Positions 11,501 through 23,500 of a stretch of DNA of 64,000 nucleotides are shown one piece after another. The translations under genes were made by a program, and so were the position numbers. This DNA is from Telopea speciosissima (lineage: Eukaryota; Streptophyta; Magnoliopsida; Proteales; Proteaceae), in NCBI RefSeq assembly GCF_018873765.1, contig NC_057919.1, positions 24,096,698 to 24,160,697 on the forward strand, read 5' to 3'. The notes below the pieces were generated by a model. It saw only the letters and a program-made list of their open reading frames with translations, made no database searches and was not told the DNA's origin. Within the stretch, counting starts at the first letter, position 1. Each line of letters begins with the position of its first letter.

Positions 11501-14500
11501 GTTTGTCGACGAAATATTCATAGTCCCAACCCAGCCATACATTCCGATGGTAGTTCAACAGCCTAGTGGCAGTAGCAATAGATCGATCTCATTACAACCG
11601 CCTCTTCCATACCCTAGGATAGGGTACCTTCCGTTAGTTGATGACAACACATATGCATTGTGTGGAAGACTATGTCTGATTCTTCAGCAGCACTATGACA
11701 TGGGAATCCTATGTGGCACATTTAGAGGAATACTTTATTCGACAATATGGCTTGGGATGATAGATGTATATGTTAAGATTGATGTATTTTACACTTTTAC
11801 ATTTCTAATGCTTATTTAAGTTGTTTTATATTAATTGTATGTTTTGATTGCTTTCTATTACTAAATCATGTGTAGAATAGGGCCTATTAGTACATTGTAG
11901 CCTACCAAACTAGGGTCCGAAGTCAAACTCCTATTTGGACTTTGATTTTGGACAATCTGATAGTGCCATTGTGTTTAAATGGCCCAAAATAGGCTGTATA
12001 CCAAGTTTCATGACCAAACTTGGTCAAAAACCCACCAAAACCATCTACCGAGTTTGAAAAAAAATGCACCAACTCGCCGAGATCTCGGATCAACTCGGTT
12101 TTATGGCTGGGCGAAACCAGTACCGAAACCGAGTTCTCAAACCATGATTCCTAGTCCTTCAACTGGTAGGAGTGTCCTCTCACAAGCTGATGTTATCAGT
12201 CAACTTCTTAAATGCATTCAATAACTTGAGACATCCTCTTCAGCATCCACAACCACATTAGCTCATTCGGGTATCCCTGCATGTTTTACTTTCTCATCTC
12301 CTACTCCCTGGGTCATTGACTCCGGCACATCCTCACACATGACTGGTAAGTCTCCTTTGTTTACTTCATTTCAGCATACTGTTTCTCCCTTACATGTTGT
12401 CTTTGTTGATGGATCTGTTAGACTATTACTAATGTTAATGATTTAGGTCATGGGGTTATTCTTTTGTCTTCTAGATTTTTACTTATCTAATGTTCTTCAT
12501 GTTCCTAAAATGCCTTCTAATCTCTTGTCCGTTAGTCAGTTAACTAAACATCTTAATTTTATCCTTCTCATTGTGTTTTGCAGGATCTCAAGACAAAGAT
12601 GATGATTGGTAGAGGACATGAGTGGAATGGTCTCTACTACTTTAACGTTGCTACTTCTTCTACGGTGGCATCTTCTACCTCCACTAGCATTTCTCCTTTA
12701 CATTGGCAATATCGCCTAGGGCACCTTTCTTTGTCCAAGCTACAGCTTCTGGTCCCTAGTTGCAAGTCTGTTTCTCATCTTGAGTGTGATGCTTGTGAGC
12801 TTGGAAATCATCACCATATTGTTTTTCCATCTCGTAGTGAGTCTAGAAGTCGGTCCTTGTTTGATTTAGTTCATTCAGATATTAGGGGGCCATGTCGGCT
12901 CAAAAGTCGGTCAAGTTTTTATTATTTTGTGTCCTTTATTGACGATCGTTCACGCATGACATGGTTGTATCTTTTGAAAGATCATTTGTATCTGTCTTCA
13001 AACAATTTTATAATGAAATAAAAGTTCAATTTGGTGTTTGAAAATTTTGCGTACTGATAATGCTATTGAAATTAAGCAAAATGCCATTTCCTCTTTTTGC
13101 TCTGATAATGGCATTTATTTACCAACCATCTGTTCTTATACACCTCAACAAAACGGTGTGGCAGAATTTAAGAACCACTACTTGTTAGACATTGCTAGAT
13201 CTTTAATGTTTCATATGAATGTTCCAAAGGTTTATTGGGGTGATGTTGTGTAAACTGCTTGTTTTTTGATTAATCGGATGCCGTCCTCTGTTCTTCATAA
13301 TAAAATTCCCTTTTTTGTTAGTTTCCTAACCGTCCCTTGTTTAGTTTGCCTTCCCGTATTTTTGGTTCTCAAAGTTTTGTTCATAATCTCCGCATGGCAT
13401 CGCCTAGGCGTCCAGGCACCTTGGTCGCCTAGTTGGTGTCGCCTTGATTTTGGACCCTCTCCAACGCCTTGGGTCACCTAGACTCCATGACAACTATGCT
13501 CCTTGGGCCACAAAGTGTCTTTTTTTGGGGTACTCTAGTACTTAGAAGGGTTACCGTTGTTTTGACGCCATTACTAGTCAGCAGTTTGTTAATAGTTAAT
13601 ACTGATGTTACCTTTTTTTGAAAATATTCCTTATTTTGGTGGTTCAGTGTCTGATTTAAGCCCTGTAACTCCTAGTCCACCACCTCTTCCTCAACTTCTT
13701 CCTCTTGAGGATGTGAATCCTACTTCTCCAGTTCCTACTTACCCCCCTCCTACAAGGCTACCTTTGCATGTGTATACACGCAAAACGAAGCAATGTACAT
13801 CTAACCCTGTTGTTCCTCCACCTCCACCATTTGACTCATTGCCTGGAGATCCTTCCGTTATCACAAATCTTCCCATTACTGTTCAAAAAGGTATTTGTTC
13901 TTGTACTAAAAAATCTTCGGTTACCTACCCAATCGCTAATTATGCTTCTGCCTCTCATCTTCCTGTTTCTATTCATACCTTTGCACTTTCTCTCACTTCT
14001 CATTCTATTCCTACCTCTTATAAGGATGCCTTGTCTCACCCTGGTTGGAGACGGCAATGGATGTTGAAATGGATGCATTGCTATCTCACAAGACTTGGAC
14101 ATAGGTTACCTTATCTCCTGATAAGGACCGTGTATGGTGTCGATGGGTTTACACTATTAAGTCTAACCCTAATGGTTCAATAGAGCGGTTGAAAGATCAA
14201 TTGGTGGCTAAGGGCTACACTCAACTTATGGACTTGACTATTTTGAGACTTTTTCCCATGTTGCCTAGTTGAATTCTTTTCGCATTCTGATTTCCTTGGC
14301 TGTTAATCTTGATTGGCCTCTCTACCAATTAGACATCAAGAATGCCTTCTTGTATGGTGATTTGTAGGAGGTTTATATGGAGCAACCTCCTGGGTATGTT
14401 GCTCAGGAGTAGGACACTTAAGAGGATTTGCAGGCTGCACAAAGCCATTTATGGACTAAAACAGTCCTCACGAGCCTGGTTTGATAAATTTAGCAGACTT

Positions 14501-17500
14501 GTAGCAGCATATGGGTTTTCTCAACGATACTTGGATCACTGTGTTTTTGTTCGACGGCAGGACTCTAAAGTGATTATATTGTTGTTTATTTCGATGACAT
14601 ATTTGCCTCTGGTAATGATGTGTCTGGGCTTACACAGGTTAAGACCTACTTGCAACAGCATTTTCAGATAAAGGACTTGGGTGCTCTTTAGTCTTTACTA
14701 CTATCTTGGTATTGAGGTTGTTCGTAGTAAGCATGGCCTCAGTTTGTCTCAACGGAAGTAAGTTCTTGATCTTCTAAGTGAGATGGGTATGTTAGGGTGC
14801 AAGCCTATTGATACACCTATGGATCCACATGTAAAGCTTAGTGTGTCTGATGATAAGGAGTTTGAAGATAAGCATTAGTATCAGAGACTTGTCGGCAAAC
14901 TCATATATCGTACTGTTACTCGTCCTAATATTCCATTTGTTGTTGGTGTGATCAGCCAGTTCAAGTAGACACCTAGGCAAGTTCATTGGGACGTTGTTTG
15001 TCATATATTCAGGTATTCTGGTGCTGATTGGGCTGGTGTAGATGGTGATTGCCGATTTCCTATTTCCTATTGGCTATTGTACCTACTTTGGAGGAAATTT
15101 TGTTATGTGGAGGAGTAAGAAACAGACTATTGTCACTCATTCCAGTGCTGAGGCAGAATATCAAACCATGGCTCACACCATTGCTGAATTCATGTGGCTT
15201 AGGTCCTTTGTTCAGGAACTTGGTTATTCTACCAACAATCTAATGGAGATGTGGCTGTGATAATCAAGCTGCTATTTACATTGCTAATAATCTTGTGTTT
15301 CATGAGCGGACAAAACATATTGAAGTTGATTGTCATTTTATTAAGGATGCAGTGATGAAGAAGTTGATCTCTAATCCGTTTGTTAACAACTCATAATTAG
15401 CTAGGGGATTTGTTTACCAAAGCATCGTCTCGGAATGGTTTTTTCCTAGGGTGTTCCAATCTGGGCATTGCTGATGTCTATGATCCAGCATGAGGGGGGA
15501 TGTTAAGTATTAGGTGCTACTGTTAGTCTCTATTGTTGGTTGGATTATTTTACTTTATTTATTAGACTAAGTTAGTAAGGGTTATTTTGGGGATTAGCAT
15601 ACTCAGCATAAAGTCGGTTGTAACTGTGGTTACTATTAATATAAATATCCTCCTAGGCCCACGGTTTGTATACTCTATTCACAACCATGGTTCAATGTCT
15701 CAGTTTCAGACCTGGCTTCAGCCAGGCAGAAAACCAAGTTGAGCCGAGATCTCAGCGAGTTGGTGCATTTTTTGTTTAACTCGAAGCCAGGTTTTGGTGG
15801 GTTTTTGACCTAGTTAGGTTATGAAACTTGGCATACATACTATTTTGGGCCATTTAAACACAATGGCACTATTAGATTTTGAAACATCAAAGTCCAAATA
15901 GGAGTTTGACTTCAGACCCTAGGTTGATAGGCTACAACGTACTAATAGGCCATATTCTACATATAATTTAGTAGTAGAAAGCATACAATTAATGTAAAAT
16001 ACCGAGATACTGAGATCTCGAGTTGATGCTGTTTCCTTGTCTTTTCTCTCGTCTCGGACCTTCAAAAAACCAAAATATCTCAAAGATCTCGGTGAGACCT
16101 CGTTCCAAGTTCACAACACAACCATGGGCAGTGTTACTAGCTTCTCTCGGTTTCTCTTCTTCTTTCTTCTATTTCTTCTTCTTTGCTGCAGGTCTTAGTG
16201 CTCTTATATTGTTATACCAACCATCTTGTCAACGCCGAGATCTTGAAACAAGCAATGCAGAAAACTTGACTTTGCTAATAAAAATAAGAGCTAGAATTTT
16301 AAGTATTCAAAGGTATATATAGCTAGAAACAACCTCACTATCAGATCTGATCATTTGGTGATCATTCAGAACCAACTTAAGCCTGCACTTTAGGAGCAGC
16401 AGAGGGGTGTTCCACAGGTTGAGCATTAGAACAGGATTTCCTACGCAGCTCCAACAAATTTAGAAACACTTTGTTGGCTATGATGGAGTGATGAACTGAT
16501 ATTTTATTTAGGGCTAAGACATAATGAAGGCATAGCAGTATCTTTTCCTAACATGTGCAACAAAACATGGATGTGACAACGGTTGATAATGGTTATCTAA
16601 TTGCCCAAAGTTGGGAACCTACAGCCTACAAAGATCTAGAACAGCAGGTCTCCCAATAAACCTCCAGAAGAGCAATATCACCAACCAGGTCAAAGGATAA
16701 TCAGACCTGGTTGCGACTCTGGTCAAAAGGCCTATTCGGTATGAAGAATGGGTTGCCAAAATTAGGAATGAATCCGACGATTAGATTGGAAGATCTTAAG
16801 GAGTTACGAAAATAGAAAGTTACTAAAGATTAGAAACTTAGGATTAGAAACAATAGAAACAATAACTAAACTGAAGAAATAGCAAGTGTAAACAAAATAG
16901 AAACTGGGGAATGAAATTAGTAATTAAGGAAACAAATAAAAAGGAATAGAAATAGAAACTAGAAGGAAAAAAAAAAAAAACTAGAGCAAAGAAGTTGTTT
17001 CTGCAGGTCACCACAACAGAAAACAAAAAAATTGCTGCTACTAAAGAATCGATGGACTGATATGATGGTTGTTCCTGTACTAGAATGAATTCTAAAACAG
17101 AGAACAAGGCAACAAGGAATCAGTTAACAGAATAACAAGTCAAAATCCAACAGAAAAGGGAAGCAAAACTGATACACACAGGAAAACTGACAAATCTGAA
17201 CTTTAATGGAAGAAGAAGAGCGAAGAAGAGAAAAAAGGATTCGTTAGGCCTCTCACTTAACTGTGGAGAAGAATCCCAACTCCAGCCTTTACATCTCACC
17301 AAAGTTTCCCTACTGCATCCCACAGTAAAACAGTTCCGAATACCACAGAACCATGCTCCATCTCTCACAAAACTCACAAGCTCCAGACTAAATTATTTCC
17401 CAAATCGTTCAAGGTAGTGTGATCTCCTACTCTTTATTTATAACTTCCAAATCGTTGCGGGCTCCCTTTGCCTGGGGAATGTCGACCTCCCCTCTTGCTC

Positions 17501-20500
17501 CTTTCCCTTCCTCTCCCCCTGCTGGTTCTCAACCTGCCACCTGGAGCGCTAGACTTGTTGCTGGAATCTCTTCTCACTCTGATGGACTGCCCCTGCATTT
17601 AGTCCCCCCTTCCTCCGTCGGATCTTCGAAAGTCGCTCTGTGCCCTGCTGACCTTCTGAATATTGAAGCCAAGCTGTGGGAGGACTGTCTTGTTGGCAAC
17701 TTCCTGGGTCCTAGACCTTCCTTCCACATTGTCAAGCTGTCCCTCTCCAAGCAATGGCACCCTCAGGGAACTTTAGATACCTTCTTGCTTGACAACGGGT
17801 TCTTCATCTTCAAGTTCTCCTCCACCCTCGATAAGGTTCGTGCCCTTGAAGGTGGCCCTTGGCTGGTGGGAAAGAAGCTGATTTTCCTGCGGCAATGGCA
17901 ACGTCAGCTTCAGCTTCGTCGTGTGGGCCTCTCCTTGATCCCTCTGTGAATTTCTCTCCCGGGTTTGCCTCTCCATTACTGGTGCTCAGATGGACTTAGT
18001 TCCATTGGCTTTGTTCTGGGCAAGCCTTTGTTTTCTGATGTCCAAACTATGCGCAAGGATCGCCTGGCCTTTGCTAGGATTTGTGTTGAGGTTTCTGCGG
18101 AGGACCCTTTACCTTCCTTCATCACCGTGAGTGAAGGAGATGACTACTCATTCGAGCAGGAGGTGCATTATGACTGGCAACCTCCGCATTACCTGGTCTG
18201 CAAAGTTTTCGGTCATCACTCCCATTTGTGCTCTCCAAAGATGAAGCCCTCTTCTGGTGATGGCCCGGCTACTAGTGAACCTCAACTTCTCTCAGCTATT
18301 GGTGCTCAGGCTCCTCCTGAGGTTGCCGTTGCCCTGTCTCCTGCTCGTGATTCGACGAGGATGATGCAAAATCGCACTTCTGTCCGAAGGCCTCCTTCCC
18401 GTGGTAGGTCTCGGACCAGGCTCCGGTGCCGAAATCAGAGATGGAGGAAGAAGGCGCAGGAGATCCCTAAGGACCAGTCCCTTTCAAAGATGACTCCATG
18501 GACCGATGGTCAGAACAGATTCAGCATCCTGTCACCTGACGATGATACGGATCTGCTCTCTTGCCCAGAAAATCTCCAGTTCGAGGTCCTACCTCGTAGC
18601 AGATCTTGTATGACGGCTTCCCCTGTGGCAGATCCTTCCATTCCTAGCTCTGGTGCTGTTGTTGCTACTCCCAATGCTACGTTGCAGATGGATCAGCTGA
18701 GTTTTGGTGTGGTTGTAGAGGTTTCGTCTGCTACAGACGCTCTTCTACCTTTTTCTCCTCCCACTCAAGGGATGGCTATGACTCCTTCGATGCTGAATAT
18801 TGGGAACCTTGCCGTTGCTGAGTCATCATTAGTGAGACCCTCTTCTTATGACTCCCTACCTTTGTGCGAGACTGGTGGGCTTATTTTGGCTCCGGCCACT
18901 TCTGGGCCATTTATTTCTGGGCCAGGTTCTTTTCCAAGTTCTACCATTCCTGCTTTTGGCAATGGGTCGGGTTCTCCTCACCCGATTGGATCCTCTTCTA
19001 TCCAGGGTGACCCGGCTTCTTCCTTCCCCGGAAAAACTCAATCCTCCAACATTTGGTTTCTCGTAAAATATTACCTCCTCCCTCTTTGCCTGCCCCTCCC
19101 TTTGGAAACTCTTATAGGCGTCAACACCACAGTGAAACTAGATCCCAGGCTATTCTGACTCGACTCATCGAGTCTTCGTTGCCTCTTCTCCCTCTTCCCC
19201 AATGATCCGTGGTTTTATTTGGAATACTCGAGGGCTCAACTCTCCCTCGAAGCACTCTGCTATGCGCTCCCGCATTCGCACTTCTCGGTCCAGTTTTTGC
19301 TGCCTTTTGGAAACTGACATCAAAGAGCTCAATTCTCAAAAAATTCTTAACTCCATTGCCCATGGTTGGTCTCTCTTATCCAACTACTCCCATCACTCTA
19401 ATGGTCGCATTTGGATCTTCTGGGATCCGAAAAAAATTTCCATTTCCCTCTCTTCTTCCTCCTCTCAGTTTCTGCACACCATTTTTTCGGACTGTCTGGG
19501 GCATTTTTCTTTTCACTTCACAGTGGTCTATGCACTTAATTGCCCTTTACAGAGGATTTCTCTATGGTCTGATCTCAGGACTTTGGCTTCTCAAATTGGT
19601 TCCCATCCGTGGGGGCTAGGTGGTGATTTCAATATCATTCGGTACAGCCATGAAAAGCAGCGAGGTGAGCAGCCAAATTTGGAAGCTATGAATTCTTTCA
19701 ATGATTGCATTGAAGATATTGGAGTCAATGATCTCAGATGGTCTGGTTTTCCCCTTACCTAGAGTAATAAAAAGGCTGGTTCAAACCGTATTGCTTGCAA
19801 GCTTGACAGAGTGCTTGCCAATGCAGAATGGTTATCCTCTTTCCCCTCCTCTCATGCAACTTTTGACAATCCGAACATCTCGGACCACTCCCCCATCTCT
19901 CTTGATATTCAACCTTTCACCTCCTTTGGCCCCAAACCGTTCAAGTTCTTTGATATGTGGTCCTCTCATAAAACCTTCTTGTCGGTTGTTCAAGAAGCCT
20001 GGAATAAGCCTGTTTATGCCTTCTCCACCCCCCTCATAGCTTTCTCTAAGAAGCTCAACATTTTCAAGGCTGCCCTTAAAGATTGGGATATTAACACTTT
20101 TGGCAACATTTCCCTCCTAGTTGCTGAGTGCAAAGAAAGGCTTGCTTCTATTCAGGTTCGGCTACAATCTGATGCTCTAAATGACTTGCTTGCTATTGAA
20201 GAGAAAGAGGTTTCCAGTCAACTCTCATCTTTGCTGGCTAGAGAAGAAAGCTTCCTTAAACAAAAATCTACAATCAAGTGGCTTGACTTGGGTGACTCAA
20301 ATACAGTTTATTTCCACCAGTCTGAGAAAGCTAGAGTAAATGCTAATTCCATTGTGCAGCTCTCTCATCCGGATGGTTCTATTGTCAATACAGTCAAAGA
20401 TATTAAAGACTTGGCAGTTCAGCACTTCAAAAGCATCTTCTCGGGCTCTCAAGAGGATACTGATCCCATTCCAAACCATTTGATCAACAAGTTCATTGAC

Positions 20501-23500
20501 CCAGCTTGCCATGCTTCTTTGAGCTCCATTCCGAAAGAAGATGAAATTGTGGAAGCTATTCACTCCCTCAAAGCCTATGGAGCTCCGGGCCCTGATGGTT
20601 TTAGTATGGCGTTCTTCAAAGCTGCCTGGGATATTATCAAACCCGATCTCATTGCTGCCATTGAAAGCTTCTTCTTCAACCCTGCTCAAATCAAAGGGGC
20701 AAATCACACTTTCCTCTATCTCATCCCGAAAAAGGAAGGTGCTACTGCCATGTCCGACTTCAGGCCTATTGCTCTCTGCAACCTGCTCTACAAGTTTATT
20801 GCCAAGATCCTTGCCCAAAGACTCAAAAATGTTGTGGATCTTTTGGTTAGCGATAATCAAACGGCTTTCATCCCTGGCAGGAATATTTCTGACAACATCC
20901 TTCTCTGTAATGATATTGTCAGAGGGTTTGACAGGAAAAATCACTCTCCTTCTCTCCTCTTGAAGATTAACATCCACAAGGCCTTTGATTCTCTGAAGTG
21001 GGACTTTATTGCTCAGGTTATGACTAAGATGGGGTTTCCTTTGATATTTACCAACTGGATTAGTGCTTGCATCTCCTCCCCAAAATTCTCTGTTTTGGTG
21101 AACGGCAGCGCGGCCGATTACTTTGGAGCTTCAGTGGGGATCAGACAAGGTTGCCCTCTCTCCCCTTACTTGTTCACCTTAGCTTTTGAAATCCTCTCCA
21201 GAGAGATCCAAATATCCACAGATCAACAGCTTATTGCCCCTATGCCCAAGTGTAAAGCCCTCAAGCTTATTCATATGGCCTTTGCTGATGACCTAATGAT
21301 TTTTTCTAAGGCCTCCATTACCTCCCTGGAGTCTATCCTTTTATGCCTGCAGCATTTCAACGAGCTTTCGGGTCTTCGCATCAACCCCTCTAAGGCTCTG
21401 ATCTTTTTTGCTGGGGTCCCAGAGTCAGACAAGGCTGCTTTCCTAGGAAAAGCTGGATTCTCAGAAGGTAGGCTGCCTGTAAAATACTTAGGGCTCCCTC
21501 TCATTCCGGCTAGGCTTTCTGCCCACCACTGCACCCCCATGTTAGATCTGATCCGGAAAAGACTTCAGCTTTGGAAAGGCAAGCTTCTCTCATATGCAGG
21601 CAGGTTGGTTCTTATCAGATCAGTTCTGAAGGCATCGTACATTTACTGGTCGGGTACCTATGGCCTTCCTCATTCCATTATCAAGTCCTTGGAAGCTCTC
21701 ATGGCTTCCTTCCTCTGGAAGGGTACAGACTCCTCTCGGTTCCTTCATCCTCTTAGCTGGGCTGCAGTTTGCCTCCCTAAGAAAGGAGGAGGATTAGGCA
21801 TCAGAAGAATCAAAGAAGTGAACACCGCGGGTATCAGTAAGCTTTTTTAGAAGATTGCCTCAAAGAAGAAAAGCATTTGGGTTGATTTGATCTATTCGGG
21901 GCCTCTTCGCCAAAACTCTATTTGGACTGCCTCAGACTCTTCTGATGCTTCTTGGGTCTGGCGCAAAATCCTCTCTTGCCGCCAGCTAGTCCATCAGGCC
22001 ATCCGCTCTCAGATTGGTGATGGTCTCTCTACTTACCTTTGGTTGGATAATTGGCACCCAAGGGGAATCCTTCTTCACTTGGTCACTCCGAGAACCATTT
22101 ATGCCTCAAGTCTTCATAGGCTCTCCTTGGTGGCTGACATTCTTGATCTTAATGGTTGGGCTCCCCCCTCCCATGTCCCTGCTCTTGCTCCTATTTGGAA
22201 TGATCTCACGTCTATTCCCAGAAGGTCTGTGGCAAGAGTCCTGCCATCGAACAAAAACATCCACAAGGCTTTTTTGGAAGGTGGTGGGACCCTCTTCTTA
22301 TGACTGTGTAAATTGGTCGTCAGACACTCCCTGCTTATTCTCTTCCAAAGTGGCTTGGAACTCTATTCGGTTAAAAGGCCCTGTGGTCCCTTGGCGCAAG
22401 ATTATTTGGTTCAAGCACCACATCCCTCGGCATTGCTTCACGGCCTAGAGAATCTTCAACAACAGCCTCCCAACTCAAGCTTTTCTTCGCAGCCGACAGA
22501 TCACTGTGTCCCCTACTTGCTGCCTTTGTTGAAACAATGATTGAATCACCTCTTCTTTGAGTGCCCCACCACCAAAGATATCTGGAAGGGTATCCTCTCC
22601 AAGTGTCGGCCTTCCCAGAGACGAATCCTCCGTTTCTCAAGAGAATGTGTGTGGATTGAGAAGTCCTTTGCTGGCTCCTCCTTATGTGATTGCGTGGAAA
22701 AATTGGCTTTTTGTACAACTCTCAACCATATTTGGATGGAGCATAATGTCAGGAAATGGACCTCCAATTCTCGATCTTACCGGCAGATTTGGGATTCCAT
22801 TTCCTTTGAAATTTCAGCAAAGTTATCTTTTGTTCCTCCTTCTCAGTGTTTAGATACCCCAAGGAACAGGCTCATTGTTGATTCCTGGGGCCTTCATAAT
22901 GTTTCTTTTGTTGCTTTGGATTCCCCTACCTAAGCTTGGGTTGGCTGTCCTATTCTTTCTTTTTCCCTTTTGGGGTCTCTTGTATTTCTTTTTCTTTTTT
23001 CTTCTGGTAAAGAATTTATTTATTCACCCAAAAAAAAAACTTCCATGAAATAAGCAAAATAGAAAACCCCCATTCCTGGAAGGAGGAACCCTTTACAACC
23101 TATGTTTTCCATAAAAGAAAAACTATTTTAGAATTTAACAAAATAGAAACTATGGCTAGATTGTAGCATGTCTATCCCAACTTAATGGGGTCAGCTATAT
23201 GGATCCAAACAAACAAAATAGGAAAAAAAACTGCAGTCTAAACAAAAGAGAAAAGAAAAATGGAAAACTCCAAATGGAAGAAGGAAAATAAAAGAAAAAT
23301 GAGAGATGAAAGATTAAAGTACGAAGAAAGAGGCACAACCCAGCCAGTCAGGAGAATCTCAGCTAAATCGGGTCTGCAACATGGATCCTTGCCCTCCAAT
23401 AGGCTCTATCTGAGGTCATACTTGGTACAAGACCTAGACTAAGCATGTCCTTCCTCACAACTTCTCCTATGGTCATTTTAGGCCTGCCCCTAGCTCTTTT

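Larger units (their letters stand above)
5574..16216 (+). mobile_element. Decayed Ty1/copia retrotransposon with nested insertions, in SAC intron 3
   Basis: Both LTRs (5574-5926, 15501-16216), a primer-binding site matching initiator tRNA-Met, gag, protease, integrase, RT and RNase H in copia order, and a polypurine tract are all identifiable. Flanks are CCAAA on the left and CCAAC on the right, a one-mismatch target duplication. All coding parts are broken by frameshifts and stops. Inserted in it are the 6064-9259 TIR element (itself carrying an LTR element), hAT-like copies at 9424-9856, about 11180-12147 and 15686-16109, and a small TIR relic near 13395-13495. It lies antisense to the SAC transcript. 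Confidence 0.9.
17400..23039 (+). mobile_element. L1-type LINE, nearly full length, inactive
   Basis: ORF1 (DUF4283 plus zinc knuckle), then ORF2 (endonuclease, RT, zf-RVT), then a 3' UTR ending AATTTATTTATTCACCC plus an A run (23030-23039). Base composition is clearly more GC-rich than the surrounding intron. The 5' end is uncertain and no target duplication was found. It lies antisense to SAC. Confidence 0.88.

Noticed and set aside
13605..14183. 192-codon plus frame in the copia element
   Set aside because: Only the Pro-rich linker between integrase and RT of the decayed copia pol, followed by shifted RT sequence.
20297..20977. 226-codon minus-strand frame opposite the LINE RT
   Set aside because: A shadow of the conserved RT reading frame on the other strand; no independent domain.
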